From Prorocentrum cordatum (lineage: Eukaryota; Sar; Dinophyceae; Prorocentrales; Prorocentraceae), in assembly GCA_963575745.1 (NCBI GenBank), contig CAUYUJ010022415.1, forward strand, positions 555,001 through 619,000: a stretch of 64,000 nucleotides of DNA, read 5' to 3'. Positions within the stretch are counted from its first letter, which is position 1. Every line of letters begins with the position of its first letter. The notes under the pieces are model-generated. The model worked only from the letters and a program-made list of their open reading frames with translations, had not been told where the DNA came from and did not search any database. Made by a program: the position numbers and the translations under genes. Positions 53,618 to 64,000 of this stretch are shown here, piece by piece.

Positions 53618-54565
53618 ACTCAATCGATCTCACGATCGATCTCACGTAACGGGACACCACGATACACCACGGGACACACGGAACACTTGTCGATTTCACT
53701 ATCGATCTCACTATCGATCGCACTCAAAAGGACACCACGGGACACCACGGGCCACCACGGGACACCACGGGACACCGTGGGACACCTCTCGATCTCACTA
53801 TCGGTCTCATTAAACTTATCGATATCACTATCGATGGGACACCACGGGACACCACGGGAAACCTGTCGATCTCACTATTGATCTCCCTATCGATCTCACT
53901 CAACGGGACACCATGGGGCACCTCGGGGCACCACATCGATCTCACTATCGATCTCACTTTTCGGGACACCACGGGACAATCCGGGGCACCACATCGATCT
54001 CAATATCGATATCCCTATCGATCGCACTCAACGGGACACCACGGGACACCACGGGCCACCACGGGACACTTGTCCATCTCACTATCAATCTCACTACCGA
54101 TCGCACTCAACGGGACACCACGGGACACCACGGGCCATCACGGGACACCACAGGACACCGCGGGACTCTCAACGGGACACCACGGGACACCACGGGACAC
54201 TTGTCGATCTCACGATCGATCTTACCCTACGGGACACCACGGGACACCACGGGACACCACGGGACACCACGGGACACCGCGGGACACCGCGGGACACCTC
54301 TCGATCTCATTATGGGTCACCACGGGACACCACATCGATCTCACTATCGATCTCCCTATCGATCTCCCTATCGATCTCACTCAACGGGACACCACAGGAC
54401 ACCACGGGACACCACGGGACACCTGTCGATCTCACTATCGATCTCACTATCGATCTCACGTTTTGGGGCACCACGGGGCACCTCGGGGCACCACATCGAT
54501 CTCAGTATCGATCTCAGTATCGATCTCAGTATCGATCTCACTATGGATCCCACTCGAGCTCACTA
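53618..54565. repeat. Composite satellite of CGGGACACCA and TATCGATCTCAC units
   Basis: Two short units alternate in blocks: a 10-mer CGGGACACCA repeated 1-6 times, and an 11-12-mer ACTATCGATCTC repeated 1-4 times, joined by linkers CTCAACGGGAC or ACTTGTCGATC. About fifteen block pairs are seen. The ATCGAT palindrome recurs dozens of times. The 10-mer has C-to-T/G variants (GGGCCACC, GGGGCACC). Frames through it (Thr/Gly/His and Ser/Ile/Arg) are artefacts, including the start of the LINE-B frame. Confidence 0.92.
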
Positions 54566-55526
54566 TCGATCCCCACTGCCAGGCTGGAGTCGCTCTCCGG
54601 TCACTGGCGGTCCTCAGACCCGCGCGGCGGGGCGCAGACATAACAGGGTGTGTCGGACCATCGGGCAACCGTTGCGACTGCACCGCGCGGTTGCGGCTCC
54701 CCGCCAGAGTCCATTCATGCGCTGGTCCTCTTGATTTCCTATACTCCTGCAATGCACCACCGAACATCATTGACGTCACCATCACCATCACCATCATCAG
54801 ATTCCTCGGCGGCCCTCGCCTAGGAAAATGCGCACGTCCGAGCGATGCCAAGTATCGTCATCCTCATCGTCATCGTCAGCGTCATCGTCATCATCCTAGT
54901 CATCATCACCATCACCATAATCAGCATCAGCATCATCTTCATCAGCAGCTTCATCAGCGTCATCATAAGCAATAGCATCATTAGCATGAGCATGAGCATG
55001 AGCATACGCATGATGGTGATCATATATCATCATCATCACCACCACCACCATCATCGTCAATATCACCACCACCACCACCATCATCAACACACTCAGCATC
55101 ACCATCATCACCACCATCATCAGCATCATCTTCCTCGCTGGTATCATCATCATCCTCATCATCAGCAGCAGCATCAGATTCACCAACCGCATCATCACCA
55201 TCACCATAATCACCATCATCATCACCACCACCATCCTCATCAGCAGCAGTCTCATCGTCACAATCATCACCACCGCCACCATGATCATCATCATTATCAT
55301 CATCACCCCTAGCCACCATCATAATCACCACCACCATCACCGCCACCAACACAACCATCATCATCGCCACCCACATCAACTACCCACCATCATCATGCAT
55401 CACCACAAACTATCATCACAACCACCATCATCATTACCACCACCACCCATCGTCGCTCATTACCCTCACCATCACCATCAACGTCATCGGCATCATCATC
55501 ATCAGTCATCAGCAGCAGCTCCGCCG

Positions 55527-55581
<55 letters not shown>

Positions 55582-55890
55582 GTCATCATCATCATCATCG
55601 TCATCATCATCACCATCATCATCACCATCACCATCATCATCATCATCATCACCATCATCAACAGCATCATCATCATCAACAGCGTCATCATCATCATCAT
55701 CATAATCATCATCAGCATCATCATCATCAGCACCAGCAGCATCATGATCAGCACCAGCAGCATCAACAGCATCAGCACCATCATCAGCATCATCGTCATC
55801 CCCATCATTCTCATTATCCTCCTCCTCGTCGTCCTCGTCGTCCTCCTCCTCCTCCTCATCAGACTCATCCTCATCCTCACCGCGCCTGCC
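54566..55890 (+). repeat. Short unique stretch then ~1.1-kb CAT/ATC tract
   Basis: 54566-54775 is non-repetitive with no recognised gene. 54775-55880 is imperfect (CAT)n/(ATC)n, the longest of the three such tracts in the window; 55524-55590 is nearly pure. The same strand carries CAT in all three. Confidence 0.88.
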
Positions 55891-56930
55891 AGCTCCATCA
55901 CCCGCCCGAACAACGCCTCGGCCACGCCCGTGGCCGCCCGCCCAGGGGCCGCCGACGGGTCCGAGATGGCTGCCGCCAGTGCAAGCCCGAGCGCCGCCAG
56001 CGCCTCCTCGGGGTCGCGCGGGGCAGCAACTGGCCCACGTGGTAAGGCTTCGGGTTCCGCACGGACAGCCCCCCCGCAGGTAGCCCCGGCTGGCCTCGAC
56101 AGGCCCCCCGAGAAGTATCGTCTGGCCTCAAGAGGCTCCTCGAGGAGCCCGGGGCCCGTTGAGGCCAGTTGGGACTACTCGGGGAGCCAGCTCGGAATAC
56201 CAGGGGGGGGCGTCTGTGTGCCGACCGAAGCCTGACCCAGGTTCGAGGTTCGCGGATCGAGGCTCTTCGAGGATCAATGTTCCCACGCTATTTTGTTGGC
56301 CTCGCGGAAGACGTCTCGTTCCCACGGTTGGCTTCCCTTCGAAGCTCTGTCCAGCGGGCCCACCAGCACAGATCTGGGGAGTAATCTTCTACCTCGAAAA
56401 GGTTGCAGCATAAGGCGGTCGGCCTCACTCGACCTCTCGGGGCCCTTGCCAGGCACCAGGACCGTAAGCTGGTCCCGGGGAGAGTCGAGACCTCCCGGAG
56501 TCCACGTCCACGAGGTCGGATGAATGGGGATGGGCGACGAAGTAAGAAGGGCCTTGCACACGACGGCGGATGGCTCACGGCGGCCACCAACGCGGCACAC
56601 CACGCGGAAAAGAAGGAGTTTACGTGCGACCTTGCCAGGGGAGCTTGCGCGCGAATGTCCACACGGTCGTCGAACCCCCTTTTGTTGCAGGTGGTGGGTG
56701 CCCAGGCATCCAGATTTGAAATCACCCCAGCAAAAAGAACCCCTATCATGACCAAAATTGTTCTGCGGAAAATGCATCAGGCAAACTCCACCTTGAATCG
56801 AGCCGGTACACACTGGCAACGTAATGTGCGCCAGACACGAGACTGTAGGTTATTTTCAGTCGCGGGGTGCATCGACCCGTTGATCCAAAAAGTGCGTGTG
56901 CACGCAGAGGAATACAATTTCATGCATTCC
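55891..56930. other. Unassigned; open frames on both strands
   Basis: A plus frame from about 56403 (KKEFTCDLARGACARMSTRS, PIMTKIVLRKMHQANSTLNR, CRLFSVAGCIDPLIQKVRVH) and a 181-codon minus frame (56819-56274) overlap fully. The plus frame looks slightly more protein-like until it enters the microsatellite at 56935. Neither is recognised; at most one can be real. Confidence 0.3.
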
Positions 56931-56995
56931 ATGTACACGCATACATATATACATACAAACATACATACATACATGCATGCATGCATGCATGCATG

Positions 56996-57043
<48 letters not shown>

Positions 57044-57045
57044 CA

Positions 57046-57076
<31 letters not shown>

Positions 57077-57451
57077 CGACTTACCCACATACATATGTAC
57101 ATGCACACATACATACATAAGTACATAAGTGCATAGGTACATACATACGCACTTACGTACACACACACGCATATATACATACACACATACATACACACAT
57201 ACATACAGACATACATGTAAGCATACACGCAAACATGAATGCGTACAGGCATACGTACGTACGTACGTACGTACGTACATGCATACCCACATACACACAT
57301 GCATGCATATATCCAGAGGAAAACCATACCGAACCATGTATACAATCATACATACAGACGTACAGACATGCATACACACATACATACATACATGTATACA
57401 CACATGCATGCACACATATACCGATACACACATACATACATACAAACATCC

Positions 57452-57483
<32 letters not shown>

Positions 57484-57695
57484 GGACAGGCAGACAATCA
57501 TACACACATGCATGCGCACACACACGCACACATACCAGCATCCGTACAAGCAGCAGTCCATCCATCCATCTACCCATACAAACATGCACGCATACATATG
57601 AACACGCACATACGCACACATACATACATACATACATGCATCCATGCACACATACACACCTAGATGCATGCAGACATACATACAGACATACATGA
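56931..57695. repeat. Long (CATA)n/(CCTG)n/(CAGA)n microsatellite complex
   Basis: Tetranucleotide tracts in sequence: CATA, CATG, (CTGC)n at 56995-57042, CATA, ACGT (57254-57278), CAGA (57453-57481) and mixed CATA/CACA to about 57690. Every block is a step or two of point change from CATACATA, so one founding tract has diversified in domains. Confidence 0.88.
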
Positions 57696-58440
57696 CAGCA
57701 GGCCTGGTGGAATTGAAGCTTGCGTGGCCAAGGTCTGATAAAAAGGCAGCGCTTTGGACGGGAGCGGAAGGATGGACAGGGAAGGAAAGGGCAATGCAAT
57801 GCAATGCGATTGCAAGACGCTGGAACGCAATGCGATTGCAGTGCGAAGTAATGCAGATCCAGTGCTATGCGATTGCATTGTGAGGGAGGAGGCTGGAAGG
57901 AGGGGAACGGAGATCCCTCTCGCTCCTGGGCCTCGGGCGGGGGGGGGGATCCCCATGACAACAAAAACGGGACGAGTGGCCTTGGAGGCCATGTGGTTCT
58001 TTCGGGCCGAAGGTAAACCTCGGTGTGGTTCCTGGAGGTTTGGATGTGTTCCCTGTGACCCCCCCCCCCCCCCCCCAGAGCCTCCAGCAGGAGGGAGGCG
58101 GAGGGAGCGTCGACGTGTCGCGCCTCCTCATTATCACATCCATCCCCTCCCTGCCGACCTGCCTCCCCCTCAGCTTCAGCCGCGGCCTCCAGCAGGAGGG
58201 AGGGGGGGAGAAGGACGCGCCGCGCCTCTTTATTTTCCCACTCCCTCCCCCTCAAAAGGATGCGCGTCGCCACCGTCGTCATCGACAGCATATTGTACCG
58301 CACCCGTCATCGCCATCGTCATCGGCATGACTTTCAAAAATATGCACGTCGCCACCACCGTCATCAGCAGCAGCTTGAACACATAAACAGAATGCGATTG
58401 CAACGCAGTGAGGGTACAACGCAATGACATGCGATAGGAA
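57696..58440. other. Unassigned with ATGCGATTGCA cluster
   Basis: 57793-57880 and 58388-58435 hold copies of AATGCGATTGCA and GCAATGCAATGC, nearly palindromic 10-12-mers. 58057-58075 is a C-run. 58250-58370 has CATCGTCATC sequence. No gene recognised. Confidence 0.5.
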
Positions 58441-60360
58441 TCCCCCGCCCCCCCGCCATCCCCCTCCCGCCTGGGGAAAAAGGGGAGAGAAGGAACCTCC
58501 TCCTTTCTGAAAGACAGAAACCAGAAAAGCCTTTTGCTCATCTTACCCTTCCTTACTGAGGGGGGAGGACGGCAAATAACCACACTCCTCCTCCGTACTG
58601 GGGGGACGCACAAGAAGGAACGCCCTCATCCTCCTGCTCCCTGGGGGAGGGAGAAGGAAGGTAACCTCCTCCTCCTCCTCCTCCTCCCTCTTCCAGAAGG
58701 AAAGAGGACGGGAAAAAAAAATCGTCCTCTCCCTTCCTGGAAGAAAAGGCAAACAAGGAATACCATCGTCCTCCCCCTCCTCTTCTTAAGGGAAAGGAAA
58801 GGGAAGGGACCTCCTCCTCCTCCTCACCCTCCTCCTCCTCCTCCTCCTCCTTCCTGAGAGAAAGGGAAATCATACCTCCTCCTGCTCCTTCCTGAAGGAA
58901 AGGGAAGAGAAGAATCTTCGCTCTCTCCCTTCTACAGTAATGGGAGGGGGAAAACCTCATTACCCTCCTGCTTCCTGGACTGAAGGAGAGGAAAAGAAAT
59001 TAACCTCCTCCTCCCCGTGTTCCTCCTCCTTACGGGGGGAGCAGAAAGGGAGGGCCCCTCCCTTCCCCGTCCTGAGGGAAAAAGGGAGGGAATGAACCTC
59101 ATCCCCCTCCTCCCGGGGGAAGGGAAGGGAAGGGATGCCTGCCTGCTTCTTCCTAAGGGGAAACGAAGGGAATGAGCCTCCTCCTTTTCCCCCGTCGGAT
59201 GGAAATGAAAGAGAATGAGCCTCCTTATCCTCCTCGCCCCTGGGGGAAAGGGAAGGGAAGGGGTCCCCCGCTGTTTTTCTTCCTGCAGTCAAGGGAAGAG
59301 AGGGATCCTCCTCCCCCTCCTCCTCCTATGGGAAACGGAAGGGAAGGGACCTCATCTTCATTTTCCTTCCTGTGGGAGAGAAGAGAATGAGCCTCCTCCT
59401 CATATTCCCCCCCCCCTGGTGGAAGGGAAAGCAAGGGAACCTCCCCCTCATCCTTCCCGAAGGATAGAGGCGGAGAGGAAACTCCTCCCACACCCTCCTC
59501 CTCCTCCTCCTCCTCCTCCTCCTCCTCCTCCTCCTCCTCCTCCTCCTCCTGAAGGAAAGGGAAGAGAAGGAACCTCCTCGTTCTCCGTCCTGAGCAAAGG
59601 GAAGGGAAGGAATTCCTCCTCCCCCTTCCAGAGGGGAAGAACAGGGAATGAGCCTCCTCGTTCTCCTCCCCCTGCTGAAGGCAATCGAAACGAATGAGCC
59701 TCCTCCTCCACCTCCCCATTTCTGAAACGAAATGGGGAAGGAAGGGAACCTCCTCTCCCTTCTTGAGGGAAAGGGTACGGAAGGATCCTCCTCCTCCTCC
59801 TCCCCCGCCTCCTCCTCTTGAGGAACAGGAAAGGGACGTGGCCTCATCGGCGTCCTCCCTCCCGAGGGAAAGTCCGAGAACGAGTCTCCTCCTCCTCTCC
59901 CCCCGTGCTTCCGGATGGAAAAGGAAAGGAAGGACACCTGGTCCTCACCCTTCCTGAAGGAACGTGAGGGGGAAGGCACCTCCTCCTTCCTCTTCCTCCT
60001 CCTCCTCCTGCTTTTGAAGGAAGACAAGGCAACGGAAGGACCCTCCCCCTCCGACCTGAGGGATCAGGAGGGGAAGGAAACTCCTCCCCCTCCACCCCCT
60101 CCTCCTCCTCCTCCTCCTCCTCCTCCTCCTCCTCCTCCTCCTCCTCCTCCTCCTTCTGAGGGAAAGGGAAGGACAAGATCTTCCTCCTCCTCCGTCCTGA
60201 GGGAACAGGAAAGGGAGTACACCTTCCTCTCCTCATCTTTCTTCCTCCCGAGGGAGAGGGCAGGGAATGGAACCTCCTCCCCCTTTTCTCTGGGAGGAAA
60301 AGGAATGAACAACCTCCTCCTCCTCCTCCTCCTCCTCCTCCTCCTCCTCCGCCTCCATGG
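58441..60360. repeat. Alternating pyrimidine/purine minisatellite field
   Basis: About 25-30 units of 55-90 bp, each a (CCT)n pyrimidine run ending TTCCTG, then a purine run such as AGGGAAAGGGAAGGGAAGG, then AACCT into the next pyrimidine run. The (CCT)n length varies most (nine to twenty-plus triplets near 59490-59550 and 60095-60150). Each strand therefore switches between all-purine and all-pyrimidine every 30-40 bp. All frames here are artefacts. Confidence 0.88.
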
Positions 60361-60447
60361 TGAGCCGTGCTCCTGGCGAGGTGGACGGCAGCTTGGGTAC
60401 ACACAAACAGACACAGAGACATACAGATCTAGAGAGAGAGAGGGATA

Positions 60448-60484
<37 letters not shown>

Positions 60485-60613
60485 CGAGGTAGTCATGTGT
60501 GTAGAGAGGGAGAGAGAGGGAGAGAGAGGGGAAGGGAGGGAGGAAGGGAGGGAGAGAGAGGTAGAGAGAGAGAGAGCGAGATACAGCGAGAGAGAGAGAG
60601 AGAGCGAGGGAGG

Positions 60614-60644
<31 letters not shown>

Positions 60645-60745
60645 GGAGGGAGAGAGAGGTAGAGAGAGAGCGAGAGAGCGAGAGAAACGGGGGAAACCTT
60701 CGCACATGAACCCCAAATAACGACCTTAACATCCACCAGGCCTGC
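60361..60745. repeat. (GA)n tract
   Basis: 60420-60690 is (GAGA)n with GGGAGG and GCGAGA variants; 60361-60419 and 60691-60745 are short non-repetitive edges. Ser/Leu-rich minus frames are artefacts. Confidence 0.88.
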
Positions 60746-61075
60746 GTTGCACCTCAAGCCACAGACATGCATGCCAGACATGCATGCATGCATGCATACA
60801 TGCAAGCATACATACATCAAACCAGCTATATATACATACACAGACATACACATTTACATACTCAGAAACACATACGTATCCACATACATATACGCATTCA
60901 AATACAATTACACATACACATGCATATACACGGTTGTACATATCAGCATGTGCATATGTATGTATATATATGTATGTATGTATGTATACATATAAATATA
61001 CACATGTACATGCGTGCATACATACTAGAAACATCGCGCGCGCGCTTCGCGCGCGCTCAGGTTCTAGCCCAGGCC
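60746..61075. repeat. (CATA)n module with GC-hairpin flank, second copy
   Basis: CATG/CATA tract at 60763-61024, then CTAGAAACATCGCGCGCGCG, CTTCGCGCGCGCTCAGG, TTCTAG. The flank is a near copy of 4302-4345. It can form a CGCGCGCG stem closed by the TTCG-type loop GCTTCGC. Confidence 0.78.
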
Positions 61076-61970
61076 GGGGGCGCGCTAGAAGATCTTGGAC
61101 AGCGCTATCAAGCACAGGCGCGTGACATAGTCGTGCCTCCTGAGGGCCTCTTGGGAACCTCTTGGGTCTTCGTGGGGGCATCTGAAGGGCTTCTGGGGGG
61201 TTCTCAGTGCTTCCTCAATTGGCTGTTGGAGCCCGGCGGCCCCGGCGGCGTCCCAGGAACGGTCTCAGGCTTTTGGACCGGAGGCCGCATGTAAACGTAC
61301 ATGAAGGTTTCTGGGGAACCCTCTCAGAAGCCCGTTGGGGCCCTCTTGGGGGTCTCCTGGGGGCTTCCTGAGAACCTCGGGGGGCCTCTCGGAAGCCTCT
61401 TTGGGGGCCTCTGGAGGCCCTTTGGGGCCTGCCGCGGGCGTCTTGGGGGCCTCTTGGGGCCTCTTGGGGATCTCTTAAGGGCCTGTTGGGGGCCTCCTGG
61501 AGCGGGGGGCTGGAAGGTTCAGTTGGGTTTCCCGTCTTGGGCCCCTCTTGGGGCCCTTCGGGGACCCGTTTGGGCCTTCCTGGGCGCCTCTTGGACTGTC
61601 CTGGGCCCCTCTGGGGCCGTCTTGGGGCTATCTTGTGGGCTTCGTGGGCCGTCTTGGGGCGGTCTAGGGAGAGTCTGAGGTCGTAAGGGACGGTACGAAG
61701 GACAAAAAATCGAATATAGTAAAAATGCACGTTTTACAAAGGGAAGGGGGCTATTTTTGTTTCCCGGGGCCGTCTGGGGGGATCTCTTGGAGGGGTCTTC
61801 GAGCGTCTTGGAGGCGTCTGGGGCGGTTCGAGACGCCTCTTGAGCCGCCGGAGACCGCTGGAGGTTGTCTTCAGGGTGGCTCTGGGCGGCCTTGGGCCGC
61901 CTGGACGGCCGTCTGGGCGCTCCGGGGGCCGACCTGGGGCCCGCTTGGGAGCGGGCTGGGCCCGACGTCC
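61076..61970 (-). repeat. CCAAGAGG-type array, minus orientation, with core
   Basis: 61130-61685 is minus-orientation array. 61690-61765 is a core whose reverse complement (CCCTTTGTAAAACGTGCATT) matches the cores of the 62.7-63.5 kb tandem repeat (CCCTTCGTAAAACGTACATT). 61770-61970 returns to array. Confidence 0.72.
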
Positions 61971-62424
61971 CCCCATTTGTGGTCGGGGCTGCGGCCCCGG
62001 GGCCCCCGGGCCCGGTGCGGCGTTATATGTAGACACACATGTATAGGCCATGCATACAAACATAAAAGCATACCTACACACATACAAGCATATATGCATA
62101 CACGCATACATAAAAACATGGATGTCTTACATACATGCGCACATGCTGACCTACTTACATGCATACATTGATTCATACACATCCATGTCTATATAAACAT
62201 TTGTGTGTATATACATAGCTATGCATACTTATCCACACATGCATGCATGCCTCCATACATACATGCATGCATACAAACGTACACACGTATGCACACGTAC
62301 GTACGTACATACATACACATATACATACATACAGACACGCATACATACAGGCATGCATACATACATAGACACGCACGCATACCTATACATACATGCATAC
62401 ATACATGCATGCATGTATGCATGC

Positions 62425-62455
<31 letters not shown>

Positions 62456-62517
62456 CATATAACGGCGCACCGGGTCCGGGGGCCCGGGGCCGGGACCTCG
62501 ACCGCAAATGTGCACCC
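61971..62517. mobile_element. Inverted-repeat element with microsatellite core
   Basis: Left arm 61971-62027 and right arm 62458-62517 are imperfect inverted repeats of about 57 bp, outside to inside: CATTTGTGGTCGGGGCTGCG against CATTTGCGGTCGAGGTCCCG, then CCCGGGCCCGGTGCGGCGTT against CCCGGACCCGGTGCGCCGTT. Between them is 430 bp of CATA/TACA/TATA microsatellite. The layout (GC-rich inverted ends, AT microsatellite core) explains the flank of the module at 3990-4345. Probably a non-autonomous element; ends lie within a CCAAGAGG array on both sides. No target duplication identified. Confidence 0.7.
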
Positions 62518-62569
62518 CGGGGGGGCCCGGAGGCTCGTCGGGGTTTGCCGGAGGCCTCCCCGGTCAGAC

Positions 62570-63715
62570 AAGACGGCCCCAGGAGCGCCCAAGACGGCCC
62601 AAGAAACTTCCAAGAGGCCTCCAAGAGGGCTCCGAGATGCTGAAGATGGCCTCCAGACGTCCAAGGACGCCCCCAAGAGGCCCCAAGAAGCCTCCAACAT
62701 GCGTCCCAAGAGGGCCCCTAGACGCAAAAATTGGCCCATTCCCTTCGTAAAACGTACATTTTTCAACAAAGTTGCTTTTTGGGCTTTCCGACGTTACAGG
62801 ACGGCCCACGAGGCGCCCAAGACCGCCCCAAGACGGCCCAAGAAGCCCCCAGGACAGCCCAAGAGGGCCCCAAGACGGCCCAAGAGGCGCCCAAGATGGC
62901 CCAAGAGGGCCCCAAGACGGGCCCGAGAGGGGGCCCAGAGGGGGACCACGAACCGCAAGCTCGAGCCTTCCGCCCCAAGAGGCCGCCAGGAGGCCCCCAG
63001 GAGGCCCCTCAAGAGGCCCCAGGAGACCCCAGACGTCCAAGGACGCCCCCAAGACGCCCCAAGAAGCCTCCAACATGCGTCCCAAGAGGGCCCCTAGACG
63101 CAAAAGTTGGCCCATTCCCTTCGTAAAACGTACATTTTCAACAAAGTTGCCTTTTGGGCTTTCCGACGTTACAGGACGGCCCAAGAGGCGCCCAAGACCG
63201 CCCCAAGACGGCCCAAGAAGCTTCCAAGAGGGCCCCAGGACAGCCCAAGAGGGCCCCAAGACGGCCCAAGAGGCGCCCAAGATGGCCCAAGAGGGCCCCA
63301 AGACGGGCCCAAGAGGGGGCCCAGAGGGGGACCACGAACCGCAAGCTCGAGCCTTCCGCCCCAAGAGGCCGCCAGGAGGCCCCCAGGAGGCCCCTCAAGA
63401 GGCCCCAGGAGACCCCAGACGTCCAAGGACGCCCCCAAGAGGCCCCAAGAAGCCTCCAACATGCGTCCCAAGAGGGCCCCTAGACGCAAAAATTGGCCCA
63501 TTCCCTTCGTAAAACGTACATTTTCAACAAAGTTGTCTTTTGGGCTTTCCGACGTTACAGGACGGCCCAAGAGGCGCCCAAGACCGCCCCAAGACGGCCC
63601 AAGAAGCTTCCAAGAGGGCCCCAGGACAGCCCAAGAGGGCCCCAAGACGGCCCAAGAGGCGCCCAAGATGGCCCAAGAGGGCCCCAAGACAGGCCCAAGA
63701 GGGCGCCCCGAGGGA
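62570..63715 (+). repeat. 376-386-bp tandem repeat, three copies
   Basis: The anchor TTGGCCCATTCCCTTCGTAA starts at 62731, 63107 and 63493, spacings 376 and 386 bp. Each unit is one T-rich core (through GGGCTTTCCGACGTTACAGG) plus one CCAAGACGGCCC array block ending in CAAGAGGGCCCCTAGACGCA. Copies are over 95% alike by eye, with small indels in the array. It shows the core-plus-array composite amplified as a unit. Confidence 0.92.
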
Positions 63716-64000
63716 ACCCCACGTGGGCCCAAGGAGGCCCAAGAGGGACCCAAGAGAGCCCCAAGAGAGCCCCAACATCGGTCACGCGGAAGAGCTCTCG
63801 CGTGACCGATGTTGGGCCCCTCTGTGGGCTCCTCTTGGAGCTCCGAGAGGAGCCAAAGATGGCCCCACGAGGGCCCCGACGAGACCCCAAGAGGACCCAA
63901 GCAGGCCCAAGAGGGACCCAAGAGAGCCCCAGCATAGGTCACGCGGAAGAGCCCTCGCGTGACCGATGTTGAGCCCCTCTTTGGGCTCCTCTTGGAGCTC
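63716..64000. repeat. 157-bp repeat with perfect hairpin, two copies to window end
   Basis: Hairpin 1: 63773-63788 CAACATCGGTCACGCG, ten-base loop GAAGAGCTCT, then the exact complement at 63799-63814. Hairpin 2 at about 63931-63973 has the same right arm and a left arm with changes near its tip. GGTCACGCG recurs at 63780 and 63937, 157 bp apart. Each copy is followed by GGGCTCCTCTTGGAGCTC, itself palindromic at its end. The window ends within the second copy, so the array probably continues. Confidence 0.85.

Noticed and set aside
54775-55880. His-, Met- or Asp-rich proteins in the CAT/ATC tracts
   Set aside because: All six frames are open for the same reason, the trinucleotide repeat.
56940-57690. 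Cys-Met-Tyr-Val and Tyr-Ile-His proteins
   Set aside because: Translations of CATA/TGTA microsatellites.

Overview
This window is dinoflagellate nuclear DNA; genus not determined. The strongest sign is at 34902-34943, where two head-to-tail copies of the dinoflagellate trans-spliced leader lie on the minus strand at the 5' end of a LINE-type retrotransposon. GC-rich, GC3-rich gene fragments, Ty1/copia and LINE reverse transcriptases, a PIF1-like helicase relic and extreme repeat density all fit. I see no intact host gene, no tRNA or rRNA gene and no bacterial-style operon.

Layout. 0-10 kb: tandem repeats (about 57, 216, 16 and 77 bp units) and long arrays of a short CCAAGAGGCCC-type repeat that flip strand at conserved spacer modules. 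10.09-19.71 kb: one complete-ended but dead copia element on the minus strand, with 262/263-bp LTRs, a 5-bp target duplication (CCAAC), gag, protease, two methyltransferase-like blocks, integrase, reverse transcriptase and RNase H. Stops, frameshifts and a deletion of the RT catalytic core have killed it. 19.7-30 kb: large CAT/ATC and CTC tracts, broken Cys-rich gene fragments on the minus strand, a few exon-like pieces and more arrays. 30.1-34.94 kb: LINE-A on the minus strand (coiled-coil N-terminus, endonuclease, reverse transcriptase) carrying the spliced-leader relics. 35-42.7 kb: broken minus-strand fragments and a PIF1-like helicase pseudogene with a zinc-cluster tail (38.36-41.40 kb).

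42.7-50.4 kb: a 57-bp array, an inverted-repeat element filled with CGATGCATCGGC palindromes, GC-rich sequence, an unidentified 136-codon frame with a decayed second copy, an 89-bp array related to the 77-bp array, a LINE C-terminal fragment, a 37-base poly-G run and a 26-27-bp array. 50.4-53.6 kb: LINE-B, 5'-truncated (reverse transcriptase plus RNase H), against a composite satellite (53.6-54.56 kb). 54.77-64 kb: CAT/ATC tract, tetranucleotide microsatellites inside GC-rich inverted-repeat modules, a 1.9-kb field of alternating pyrimidine and purine runs, more CCAAGAGG arrays, a 376-386-bp tandem repeat, and at the right edge a 157-bp repeat with a perfect hairpin.

The recognisable genes all belong to self-copying elements and nearly all lie on the minus strand. 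Most of the long apparent reading frames (His-, Met-, Asp-, Arg-Pro- or Tyr-Ile-His-rich) are translations of simple repeats and were left out. Frame starts given here are often not true starts: several open with TTG or have no ATG.
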